A DNA stretch of 64,000 nucleotides, taken from positions 62,001 to 126,000 of the forward strand of contig JBLDXI010000007.1 of NCBI GenBank assembly GCA_047495785.1. Direction: 5' to 3'. A model generated the notes under the pieces. It was given only the letters and a program-made list of their open reading frames with translations. It did not search any database and had not been told where the DNA came from. This document shows positions 1 to 10,721 of the stretch, in pieces (the first letter of the stretch is position 1; the number at the start of each line of letters is the position of its first letter). A program made the position numbers and the translations under genes. The stretch comes from Lepidodermella squamata. Taxonomy: Eukaryota > Gastrotricha.

Positions 1-2849
1 ATTATAATTGTTATTGTTATTGTTGTTGTTGTTGCTATCACAGTCTCAATTTCACGGTCTCGTGCTTTTGCTGCGTTTGCTATAGTAGGTATCGTTCTTT
101 CGCACTTGTCCACTGTGTTTTAGCAGTGGGGTACGGAAGGAGGCTGAAACACGAAACTAACGTAGCCAACCTGGCTCATTTGTATACACATTCCTTTGTT
201 GCCGGCGAGACGTGTCCCTCGCAAGATGTTGTTGACGTGCGAAGGTTTTTTCGTCGTAGTTGCCGATTCCGTGGATACAAGAATTATCTTGGTATCATAG
301 CACATTGGAGATGCGGTATAGCTAATTGCGTGAATAGTCTTGTGCAGCGCCTGGCAAATATTAATATAGCATGTTGCCACGTAACACGTTCGGCGATTAT
401 TCGCACACAAACACTGTACATGCATTTGGATCAACACTTTCCGCTTCTTTGTTCTACATGACGACGAAGAAATGTTTACTCTGGCCGCTCTGTTGGCTCC
501 GCGAGCCCCCTCCTCATCTCTCTCGCTCTCTCTCTGGTCTCTTCGCTCGCGTATTTGCTCAAGGGGTGCAGTCATCTCGGCTATTACCGTGCCTAGAGCT
601 CGCGAAACCTCCTTGACATACGCGCGGATATGAGTGTGGCTCGCCGGGGGACGGCGCGACACTGTCAAATGCATAATTCATAGTGCTCGCGACCCCACCA
701 GGCGCTTATCCTGTGCTATTCTTTCGCTTCGCACTTGCTGAATGAATACTAGGTAGTTGCAAAGTGTGTAAACTAATTAGAACTTCGATCAAGGTGTAGT
801 AGTAGCGAGGACACATGATGTATCGTCTTCCATCGAATTTTATAGCGGGTCATGTGTAATTTGTAGTAATCGTCTCCGGAAAGATGATTACGATGGCCAC
901 ACAAGATAATGCCCGCACGTGAGCTGGCATCTTGGAAGTACTCGCCGCAATTAACCTCGCCATATTGCCCTCTGTTTTGCATTTTCAGCAGCGCTCGTTA
1001 AGTTCAGGTTTACTGCTCGATTGAGAAGTATACAGTATAGTGGGTTCCGCAGCAGCGCCGCTACATCTCTCGGCGCGAGTCCGTAATTGCGCGCGGCCGC
1101 TATGCGTAAAGGAATCCCCCATCAATCAAGCAGCTTAGGGCTGAGTTCCCACACGCACTCACGCACGATCTGCCTGCTAAATTTCGGGCGATTGCTTTTA
1201 GCATCTTGTTGATACTTGTATTTCTAGAGGCTGCACTTTTATATTACCATTATTATCATTACTATTAATATTTCTTTTATTGTTCTTCGCGTGCGATGCT
1301 CAACAATCGCCTCGCTGCTACTACTGCTGATGCTCCTCCGTTCATTATTTCTTAATAATAAATAAATGCAATACAAATATGAATCTATTTGAAGATGCCT
1401 CGGCTTGTTTTGGTCCTAATCCGCCTTAATAATTTTTGCGCGCCGAATTTTTTATATTTATTGTTATTTACAGCTCGAAGTCCCTTCCCTAATTTTTATT
1501 ATTGCCGCGTTGCGGAGCTGTTTTATGATTACAGCTTATGGCACAGTGTTAGCCCCAACTTTACGCTCGCCAAATAGAGAGCTGCGAGTAAGTATTTGCC
1601 AAAAATATGGCGGTGTGCTTAATTGACAACTGTGGCATGCGCGGCAGATGGCGACGGGAAGATAGCTGCTCCACGACTCGATGTATCTTCTATCTCCTGC
1701 TCACTCTCACTGTTTTATGATAATGGCGTTGGCTTCAAGTAGCAGTAATAAAAATTTGCTCATTTAACTGAGCGTGCGTGCTAAATGCGACAAAAGATGA
1801 GCGCGCGCGCGTTACTGTAAAAAAGCTACCTTAATTGCTGAAAATGCGAGCTGGCGCGAGTATTTACCCTTTAATCTGCGCGAGCGAGCGCGCGCAAAAC
1901 AAAACAAATTATTATTCCAATATAATAGACTCGAGATTATGGTGTTAATTTTATGGCCAATGGTTGTTTTTCACTGCGCGCGCGCGCCGCATTATCTAAC
2001 ATCATCATCATCACCGCGCTATTGAACGCCCCGTGTTATTTGACGCGTTGTTCTGCCCAAGACTGCTGCTTCGACAACTTGTCAACTGTAAACAAACGTG
2101 TCTCTTCGGCAAGTTTGCCCCAGTGGCGTCGCTTTTCTTCTACCTACTTACTCTACTCGGATTTGGCGCAGCGTTTTGCAATAATACCCTCACGCGGGCT
2201 CTTGGCTCAGAGCACGGCCGCCATAATAATAAAGTCCATGATAGGCCGCTGGCCATGGTCCATGGGCGGTCTATACGACGACGAGCCCAAGCAGCACAGG
2301 TATGGTGATGTACGTTTGTTTTCTGTCTGTCTGCGTCATGCCAGCCACTACAAATGGCAGCTAGAGCAGCAGTGCCACTTGCGAGTCTATTTATCTCGCA
2401 TCACTCCAGACAATGTAAAATATGCGCCTTGGAATACATTAACCGCCCATAAAACACGCTATTACACAGTCACAGATACCTCGTGGTTGTAGTAGTATTT
2501 TTCGACGGCGTCTTCCGTCACCCTCTCCCCCAGCTTGTCAAAAGACATGCTGTTTTGTTGGCCGGCCCGAAAAAATGTGTGTGTATGTGTGCATTTGAAA
2601 TGGGCGGCGAAAATACGTATACGTCGGGGTAACGAAGCTTTTTCATTAATACCGGCCGCATGTTATTTGCGCAGCGCCGCGCGCTGTTTACCCCCAAACA
2701 ACTCGACCCATTTTTCCCGTAGCCAGAAATGACGTTAATTGACTAGAATTATCATATAATGATATTATGATATATTTCTTACAATTACCACTCTAGAATT
2801 TTAATATCGTTGTCATTAGCGAGGAGAAGTGCGTTACTAGCTACACTGG
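1..2849. other. Gene-free upstream interval
   Basis: I see no supportable gene. The first 40 bases are an ATT/GTT-type microsatellite. Short CG-alternating runs occur near 1799-1812 and 1975-1987. Open frames here are short, lack family resemblance and overlap on several frames. The stretch just upstream of 2850 probably includes the 5' untranslated region of the exchange-factor gene, but no TATA box or clear 5' exon could be fixed. Confidence 0.5.
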
Positions 2850-5707
2850 ATGTATGACGACAACCCGCAGTTCGGCACTCTCTATGCCACCAAAACAACA
2901 TCCACCCTAATACATAGCCAAACCGGCGGCACATTAGGCCTTCTTCCCAGCCACCTTAACGGTCTGTCGCTCTCGCCGCCCTGCCTTCCTCGTCATCACA
3001 TTACTGCAAAAACGCTGCCTGTTGCTATTAATAATGGGCACAACCACCAGCAGCAGCATCATCTGCTGAGCGAACTAGCTGAAAAGCAGCAGCAACAGCA
3101 ACAACACAGCAGTCTCATCTCGCCGACTGCTTACACCTCGAACTCTCAGGACAAGTATCGATTCTTCTCGACAACTACCATGAACGACCCGGCTATGCCA
3201 ATGATCGATCAAAAGTCCGGCTCAACATCGTCTTCCAGCGGCCAATCTTCGCCAAACGGCTACGTTACGCCCAGTAACAACGCCACATTACGCCTTAACC
3301 AGCCTCTGCCACCGGTTACGAGTCCGGACCTTAATTTACTGAAACGGATCTCGCCGGAGAAGCTGAAATTTATGCTAGCGCCGTCAGAGTTATACGCGCC
3401 CGACCGGCCGTTTCTCTTTGGCGCCCTTATTTGCTTACGTTTATTCGAAAAACCGGCTCAAATTTTTGACGACGTTTGCGCCGAGTGCTTCCGCCGTCAG
3501 ATCGCCATCGAAGCGAGCACATCGCCTCGAAAAGCCGATTTGCTGCATGCATTTTCCTCGCACGTCGTCCTGCTGCTAAGCGACTGGACCGATCTATTGC
3601 CGGCGGATTTCAGCGACGATGCCGCTATGGGTCGGCTTCGCGTTATCCTCGAGCGAATCTGCTTGCCGAACCCGAGTCTCAAGCGCAACGTGTTATTGCT
3701 GGTGAAAAACTTGACGATTAAGCTGGAGAGGACGCGGCGGTTGACGGAACAGCTGAGTCGGCTCGAGGCCGAACGGGTTCGTCGTCTCGTTGCCGGGGCA
3801 ACAGCGCCACAGGCCGCGTCAGCCTCGGATATTTTCTCGGCTTGCCCTGATCCGAACGCAGTCGCGCGGCAGTTGACGCGGGTTGAGCTGGATTGGTTGC
3901 AACGCATCGAACCTTCAGACGTGATCGATTCATTCCTTCTTTCACAATCCTCGAAACAACGCTCCGGCGGTTCAGTATCATCCATGTCATCGAATGGACA
4001 AAGCTCCTCGGCATCAACTCGTAATTTTTTTCACGAAATATTCCAGGAATTATAACACGAATTTTTCATTCCAGTGAAAAGTTGTTCTGCCCTCAAAGCT
4101 TATGTCGACTGGTTTAATCGGCTCAGTTATCTCGTCGCCTCGGAAATATGCCTGGTAAGTAATTGAACCCAGCTTAAATCCGCTTTTAGAAGAACACCCT
4201 GGAATTTATACTCGGTAGTTGTCCACCTTAAAACGCGCATTTTTGACAAGTGCACGACGTTTTTTTGTTATTTACAACGTAGTTGAAATCATCTTCTTGA
4301 TGTGCCTCGTGATATTATCACAACTTTAGTTTTTACTTCGGCAATCATGTTTAATTTTAATTGTAAATGCTGTGCTGTCCACAATATTTTTAGGGTCGAA
4401 ACGGACGGGTAAGCATTTGACGATTTCCGATTCAGTTTTACCGAGAGAATAGAACCTCTAGTTGACTTCGTGCTTGTGTTTATCATCGACCGTGTTTTTT
4501 GTGCCCCTCATCATTCAAACCTCATCATGTTTTTAAACTGACAAACAATTTTTTCGAACCAAAATTCGCTTGATGAAGCTTGATTTTGCGACAATTAATA
4601 ACATAGCGGGAATTCAAAGACATGATATATTTTTTAACTACACCGCGATGTAGTTTTTACCACCCACCGTTTTTCTTAGCGAGTGTTTTTATTGCACGCA
4701 GAATTAATATTTTCAGTTGTTCCGCATGAATGACCCTTCTTTTGTCGTTTCGAGTGTCATATTATTATTGAATTGCATGCGAGATTTCATACTATTCGAT
4801 TAGCAGACCCAGATTCCAAGGCGTCCCAAGTTTTACGTGTCGTACCCTCCATTTCTCTATAGTGAAATTCTGCTGCTGCTTCTGGTAAACAACATCCTCG
4901 TAGTCCCTGGGACCGCGTCCTCATTTTATTTCCGATAGAAAATTTTTATTAAATAATATCGCCGAGCGAAAATGTAATTACGTTGTTGTTATTTTGCAGC
5001 ATCTGAAAAAGAAAAACCGCGCCCGGATTATCGATTACTTCATCGATGTGGCACGCGAGTGCCTCAACCTCGGTAACTTCAACTCGCCGATGGCCATTAT
5101 CGGCGGCCTTAATTTGCCGCAAATTCAACGCCTAAAGCGAACGTGGGCTCTTGTCGACCGTGAGAAATTCTCCGTTCTCGAGACACTGACCGGTCCTGAG
5201 AATAATTTCGCCTCGTATCGATCGACGCTCAAGGCTGCTCAATGGCGGTCGTCGCGGGGCCAGGGCCGTGTCGTAATCCCGTTTTTCAGCCTATTCATCC
5301 GTGATTTGATCTACTTCTGGGAACGGTGCTCTGAGTCGCTTAGCGGCGAATCGTCTCCCACTTCGGCGTGTTCGGTCGCCAGTTCTCAGCAGCCGAGTGG
5401 GAACAGCAGCCAAAATAATTCACCCGCATTGAGAACCCCGACCGAGCCGTCGAATTCAAATTTAAAACCTAGGCCGAGTTTTGTTGATTTCGACCGATTT
5501 CTGCCGCTTGTTAAACACGTTGAACAGCTGCACGGTTGGAAGGGCGTTGACTGCCCGTTTGCCGCGAATGATTCGGTCGCTAGTTACCTACTTGCGACAC
5601 CCGTGTTGACAGACGACAGCTTATTCCTGGCATCTTATGCCTGCGAGTCGCCTGATTCTCAGCACGAAAAGGAGAGATGTAAAAGCCTCAAGTCGCAAAT
5701 TTCGTGA
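2850..5707 (+). CDS. RASGEF1: RASGEF1-family Ras/Rap guanine nucleotide exchange factor
   Basis: Three exons (2850-4020, 4075-4154, 5000-5707) join in frame to about 652 residues. The first about 160 residues are low-complexity, with poly-Q and Ser/Thr-rich runs. A RasGEF N-terminal module follows (APDRPFLFGALICLRLFE), then the catalytic CDC25 domain. The short middle exon encodes AYVDWFNRLSYLVASEICL and exon 3 begins HLKKKNRARIIDYFIDVARE. Both match the RASGEF1A/B/C pattern, as does the C-terminal LFLASYACESP...EKERCKSLKS. Family members promote GDP release from Rap2-type small GTPases at the cytoplasmic face of membranes. Introns are 54 and 845 bp. An insert of about 60 Ser/Asn-rich residues (SGESSPTSACSVASSQQ) interrupts the CDC25 domain and is longer than in vertebrates. 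The start is the first in-frame Met; an upstream coding exon cannot be excluded. Confidence 0.9.
3043..3110 (+). repeat. CAG/CAA-rich coding repeat (poly-Gln)
   Basis: Two glutamine/histidine-rich runs in exon 1 of the RASGEF1 gene (NHQQQHH and EKQQQQQQHSS) are encoded by mixed CAG/CAA codons. The mixture suggests a tolerated disordered segment more than a pure unstable triplet tract. Confidence 0.7.
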
Positions 5708-7488
5708 AAAATATCTCCAATATCTCGCCTATTTTGTTTACTCTGACTTGAAATTTTATGATTGTTACTATATGTTATATATATATAGTCTATCTGCAGC
5801 ATAATATTATATAGTAGAGCTCGAGTTTTCAATACAAATATTTTCTCATAATTTGACATTGAGAACAAAAATTTACAACGAATTGATTATAAATATCTTT
5901 GTTTTTTTTTCGATTTTCTTTTGATTTTGATACAACTATGACACGCGTCTTCCGTTGCTGGCCAAAAATTGCGACAAAAGCTTCTTTTTAACCGGCGGGC
6001 TTGTCAAATGATTTGCGCGCGCTCGCTTCCATGATGATGATGATGATATCACGTCATATTGTTAAGTTTGATCTTTTTGCGTTTTTTTCATGAAAATTTT
6101 ATTTGCGTATGTTGACAACTTTTGTGTTGACACTGCTCAATCCTTTCGAGTCGTACTTTGAGCGTACTTTGTTTTCTTGGTCTCTACGCAAGAAAGCGAT
6201 GACCTCACTTCCTGCATCTCTCTCTCTCTGTCTCACTTCAATGCTGTTTACTTAATCAACTGCCAATTTTGATTTCAAATAATTAATTATAACAATATCA
6301 CTGAAATTAGATCGATATTGATGTTGATGAAAAAGACTTATGATTGCTTATAGAAAATGCTACTGATTTTTGAAAAAAAAACCACGGGAACGTGCAGTTG
6401 TCACCGATTTGGATGATCGATGGAAGGAATGAAACAATAAAAATGTGTTGTTACTTGGTAATTTGTTGTTCGAAAACACTCGGGGTTCCAGGGTATTGAT
6501 TTGAGATGCACGCTAGAAAAAATTGCGCAACTGAATTATTTGGTTATTTTTATGAAAAGAACATAAAAACCAGTATCCGCTATTGCGTAAAAGCCTCAAA
6601 GCGTGCATCAAATTCGTTCAAATATCGAGGAATTCCATGGTCGCCATGGTCGGGCATCGAAGTTTCAGAGATTTTGCTCTCCGTTTAAGGATTCATAGAA
6701 CGAGCGAGGAAAAGAAACGCCTCATGCCGTTTGTTCCAGGGTGAGTTTTTCCAAAGCATTCAATGTGTTTTCCGATTCTTTTCCAATTTTTAATTTCAAT
6801 GAAAATAAAATGTACGGAATTGGTGCTGTTTCAAGTCGTGCCGATAATTGCACACAATCCAGAGCTTCAAAAAGCACCCGCTGAATGCCCGTTTTTATCT
6901 TTATGCCGTGCGGTATAGCGGTAATAGCTGTGAACTTTCAACAGTAGGTTGAAATTGGGCTTTCGCAGAATTTGGAAACTTGGATCAATCAATAGACAAA
7001 TTTGCTTGATCGCAAATGACTTGAGTAATCCATGGTGGCTTGACAGTGGAGCCACAAGTCCTAATGACCAATCTGGTTCTCGGGAAAGCGTATATCTTTC
7101 ATCCTAATATTGTTGTCACCTGCTATTTTGAACATTGAACATGGTAACAAAAATGGTGAGGGTAAGACGACGTAATCGTAATCGTTTTCAAAGCTTTTTA
7201 TTCAAGAACCAACCGATGGCACAATGTTATTTTCGTTCATCATACTAGAATAGGATTAGAAAGTAGTAGAATAGAAACGTCTATAGTAAATAAGAAATGA
7301 TTTATCATCGATTTTCGTACCGAGACAAAATTTACACGTGGCAGTGGCTTAAATATAAGATCAATCAAGAGTATCATCCTACATTTTTCAAGTATTACTT
7401 TAAAGAGAGTAAATAATTATAATATCGCTAATTACAATGATTATGCTTTATTTATCGCGAGAGAGGAACCGTACAGTTTTCAAATTGT
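5708..7488. other. 3' flank of RASGEF1 and convergent intergenic interval
   Basis: No gene can be supported. A GATGAT run lies near 6032-6047 and a CT-rich run near 6219-6231. A possible poly(A) signal AATAAA on the + strand is at 6436-6441, far from the stop codon. On the minus strand AATAAA at 7447-7452 serves the galaxin-like gene. Small open frames at 6506-6688 (+) and 6867-7055 (-) have no recognisable features. Confidence 0.4.
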
Positions 7489-8632
7489 CTATATCTGCCC
7501 ACCAGCGTTCGAAAATTGGGCGATACCACCGATTTGGGGCGAGGTCTGGGGAACCATCGCGGGTTGGTACATGGCCGAGCAGAGGCGAGTGCTGCAGCAT
7601 CGGATCTGAGAAAAAACGATATAGGTACTCATCTTTCACGATTAAAAGCATTTCATACCGTCGAGAGAGCGTTGGGGTCGACCCAGTAACGAGTGCCGGA
7701 GCAGAAGACAAGGAGGCCTTGAGCGGCTGGCACCTGAGACTGAACTTCAGGGGTGCGCTGAGGAACGATGCCCTGGGTAGTGCAGTTTTCGGTGTTGTAG
7801 TTGTACAGATCCTGGCCGCAGCAGCCCCAGGTGAGGGTGGCACCCGACGCCAGAACGTAGCGGTAGTTGCCGCAAACGGCGTAGACTGAGCCGTAGGGGA
7901 GAGATGGTTGAGAAGGTTGCGGCAGAGATTGAATCTGGTAAAGGAAATCAGTCGTAAAATACTGCATTTTCTTCACGCTTCTAGATAATTTACCTGGCCA
8001 TCCATGCACTGCTGGATCGAGGGGTCGTAGACGTCGAAGTTGCAGCACCGGTAGGTCTCGGCAGCGACGTACAGGTAACCACCGCAGTTGAGGCGAGCAA
8101 GGCGGGTGGTGGCTGATCCGATGGGGCCAGTTGCGGTCAGGGGGACAATCATGCCCTGGTCGCATTTCTGGTAGCGGCGATCGTAGGCACCATCACCACA
8201 GCACTCGAAGTTGTTGTACGGGTCAGCGTAGACGCCAGCGCCGCAGCAGTCGAATCCAGACGGGCACGCGCTCCAGTTAGCAGCCAGAGGGCCGTAAACG
8301 TTGGGCAGCGACGAGGTCGACAGCGGGATGTTCACAGCGGGCTGCTGGGGTTGCGCGGGTGGCTGGACAACAACCGGGGGCACGAAGTTGGTCTGACGAG
8401 GCGCTGGGTTATTGTTGGCAGCCGCTGGCTGATTTGTGTTCATGCCCGAGAGAAACCGGCTGATGAAGTCGGGAAGCTGTTGGCCCGAGGCATCCATCGG
8501 CATCCCTATTTACAGAAAAACTAAGACTGATATACAGCTGGAAATCGATTTCAACTAACCTGGGTTCTGGGGGCCCTGGTTCTGAGCGAAAGCTGCTCCG
8601 AACAACACGACAATAGTTGCCGAGAACAGCAT
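7489..8632 (-). CDS. Secreted galaxin-like cysteine-rich protein
   Basis: Four exons on the minus strand (8560-8632, 7994-8505, 7659-7934, 7489-7605) join in frame to about 325 residues. Exon 1 encodes a signal peptide (MLFSATIVVLFGAAFA). A Gln/Pro/Asn-rich spacer follows. Then come repeated di-cysteine units: FDCCGAGVYADPYNNFECC, GDGAYDRRYQKC, YRCCNFDVYDPSIQQC and WGCCGQDLYN. The final exon adds RCCSTRLC. The CC-x-G-x-x-Y-D...C spacing is that of galaxin-type repeats, known from coral skeletal matrix and other secreted invertebrate proteins, so an extracellular matrix or cuticle role is an inference. Reading exon 3 through its donor gives an early stop; splicing the 53-bp intron to exon 4 keeps the frame and adds Cys-rich sequence. 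AATAAA follows the stop by about 37 nt. Confidence 0.8.
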
Positions 8633-8841
8633 GATTATAGATGTTATAATATTGATTTCGCTAAAAGGTTAGAAATACGTTAAATATACGCTCACAAATT
8701 GTAAGTTGGGAAAAAAACACGACTGAGAGTATAGCAGGTAAAAAGTGCGACTGAAAGACGCGACCGAGCCTTTGCCGCTCGAGTGTTCTGTCCAACGGGT
8801 GACCAATCCAAAAAACTGAACTCAACTGTTCGGTTGGCCGG

Positions 8842-8849
8842 CTTTTATA
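8842..8849 (-). promoter_or_regulatory. TATA box of the galaxin-like gene
   Basis: TATAAAAG on the minus strand lies about 210 bp upstream of the predicted ATG. That would give a 5' leader of roughly 180 nt. Confidence 0.5.
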
Positions 8850-9808
8850 GACGTCGAGAATAATACTGCCGGCGCGTGTTTCGTGTTTTTGCGGCGCTCA
8901 CGGTATCTTTATAGCCGTCGAAGTTGATGATACGGTGTGCAGTGATGTGTCGAATGAGCGCGACAACATTTGTCGAGGCGGCGACCGCCGGCCATTTGTG
9001 CAAATTCTTGTTTTTTCTGACCGCCAGTTTTATTGTTATACAGCCGGTGGTCATGCGCGTATCTGCGCGCGCAAAAACCGGGCCTTTTTTCACGCGCATC
9101 GCGATGATGTTATTACATAGGTGTTACATTTTACGTGAAGCCTAGATTAATGGCCGCGATATATTGACTAACAAGTGTTTAATTACTCGGGTGATGGATG
9201 ATGATACATATCTCTGTATTGCCAGCAGCCGGCGGCTCGTGCGTTTCGGCGAATGGCCGCTAGGTGTTTTTACAAGTTGCTGGCTTTTACACAATACCTA
9301 CTGCTGTAGCCGAAATCACACCTCCTCGACGACAAAAGCTCGCGAGCCGGCTCGAGACAGGCAAAACCACAGAGGGGAAAAAAAACGAATTTTTATGTAG
9401 CTGAAGCACGCGAGGTAATTTATTTTACTCCCACGAAGGCGGCTCGAGATTTTAGGCCGAATATCGCCAATATGCACGCATATCCAGGGTTTTATTCTTA
9501 TTTCTCATGCATGTCCTTTGCTACAAAAAAAACAGGTGCGAAATCTCAACAAAAATAACGCAACCTAAGCGGAACCGTGTCACAGCCTTCTTAGTGTGTA
9601 AAATGTTTGTGTCCATGGGAATTAAGTTGTCCGCATATTTGCTTTGTGTTCATTATTCTCGAAAAAATCTCACCAGAAAAAACTAGGCGACCCGCCGAAG
9701 GAGGACGAAATTAAACAATAGCAACATTAATAGCCACTGTACGAGTACACTTTGGACAATCCTTTGGTTATTGAAGGCTGAGAAGCTGAGCTTCGCGGAA
9801 AATTACAG
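8850..9808. other. Gene-free interval upstream of the galaxin-like gene
   Basis: I see no protein gene. Overlapping short frames on both strands at 8845-9145 are mutually exclusive and featureless. The right edge merges into the decayed tRNA relic preceding the first U1 gene. Confidence 0.4.
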
Positions 9809-9831
9809 TGGATCGAAGCAGCGCTCTGTTA
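9809..9831 (+). pseudogene. Decayed initiator tRNA-Met 3' relic
   Basis: This segment aligns base for base with the last 23 nt of the intact initiator tRNA at 55074-55145 (18 of 23 identical, covering T loop GATCGAA and acceptor GCTCTG). It ends 38 nt before the U1 promoter block, against 37 nt in the intact locus. The T stem no longer pairs and the anticodon arm is not recognisable, so it is a relic. A fainter match (GAAGC) lies upstream near 9782-9786. Confidence 0.6.
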
Positions 9832-9869
9832 ACAATTTTTTGCATTCCGTTTTTTTTTGACAGAAGTTG

Positions 9870-9887
9870 GTGAATATGCTAATGAAA
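9870..9887 (+). promoter_or_regulatory. PSE-like promoter block of U1 copy 1
   Basis: GTGAATATGCTAATGAAA lies at -78 to -61 relative to the U1 5' end. The same block with two substitutions sits at exactly the same distance in U1 copy 2. A second shared block (ACTTGA-AATGCG-AT) lies at -39 to -24 (9909-9924), and TAAAATCTATTCAACT directly abuts the 5' end (9932-9947). The spacing fits a proximal sequence element for snRNA-type transcription. Confidence 0.65.
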
Positions 9888-9947
9888 CATGCGTTATATC
9901 AGGTCATGACTTGAAAATGCGCATGGAAGAATAAAATCTATTCAACT

Positions 9948-10106
9948 AAACTTACCTGGCACTGGGATGAACCGAGATCATGAAGTCGGTCGCCCCAGGG
10001 CGAGGCGGGCCATTGCACTTCGGTCCGCTGACCCCTGCGCTCTGCCTCATCGGTGGAGTCGGGTGCAAAATATTTCACTTGGGTATCGGCGTTCGCGCCA
10101 CACCCG
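9948..10106 (+). ncRNA. RNU1: U1 spliceosomal snRNA, copy 1
   Basis: The RNA begins AAACTTACCTGGC, whose ACTTACCT pairs with the GTAAGT donors seen throughout this window. Stem-loop I has the U1-70K loop GATCATGAAG, stem-loop II has the U1A-type loop ATTGCAC, and CTGACCCCTGCG follows as in other U1 RNAs. The 3' hairpin GGCG-TTCG-CGCC closes the molecule. Length is about 159 nt (human U1 is 164). The sequence is identical to copy 2 at 55261-55419. The expected Sm site region reads AAAATATTTCAC, which lacks the usual purine after the U tract. The conserved 3' flank TCGAAAAATAAAA could be a 3' box. The 3' end is approximate. Confidence 0.93.
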
Positions 10107-10721
10107 TAATTCGAAAAATAAAACCCCACTTTTTAATCATTTGAAGGTGAATCCTCGCGCTACATCATGATTTCAATTACATATCAATTTGGTTTCGAGA
10201 CAATATACACGTTTTCAACTTGGCCGACTGGGCCGCTTTATATCAGAGCACATTATTTGTTTCCAAGTGGAATTTTTTCAGAGGCTTAATATATACGAGC
10301 TAATAATGGATCATGCCGGCCAATTACTGAGGAGCGTCACTTTGGCGCCATCTTTCTTATTGAAACAGGCGACAATTCCGGCACGAAGATAATCGATAAT
10401 GCTCACTTTCTCATCAGTCAGCGACCAGAGTTTATATTTTAAGTAGTATAGTAAAAAATCGGGTTTCCACCAGCCGACTTGTAGTAAAAACATCAGAATT
10501 ATCTGAAAATATGTCAACTTGTCTCGCATTACCGGCTTACAAATTGAATTTATTGACACAATTGGCAGTGTTTGTGCGAGTGGCAAGTTTCAAGAAAGTC
10601 GACGACACTGATCACTCAGAGGCGTACTACTACGCGCGGCATATCCGCTACGACGATGAAAGCAACCAGCCGATCGACGATATTTTCAGATCTTGTTGGT
10701 ACGACTTTGAGACCGTAATAA
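10107..10721. other. Interval between U1 copy 1 and the ion-channel gene
   Basis: The stretch 10146-10165 resembles the intron-7/exon-8 edge of the Ig-domain gene (about 17 of 20 bases), in line with a duplicated segment. The rest likely holds the 5' region of the channel gene. Overlapping open frames on both strands at 10311-10816 have no recognisable domain. Confidence 0.4.

Noticed and set aside
9938-10170. Open frames on both strands repeated nearly identically at 55202-55456
   Set aside because: They are shadows of the two U1 snRNA copies. The identity is explained by the RNA gene, and no protein features are present.
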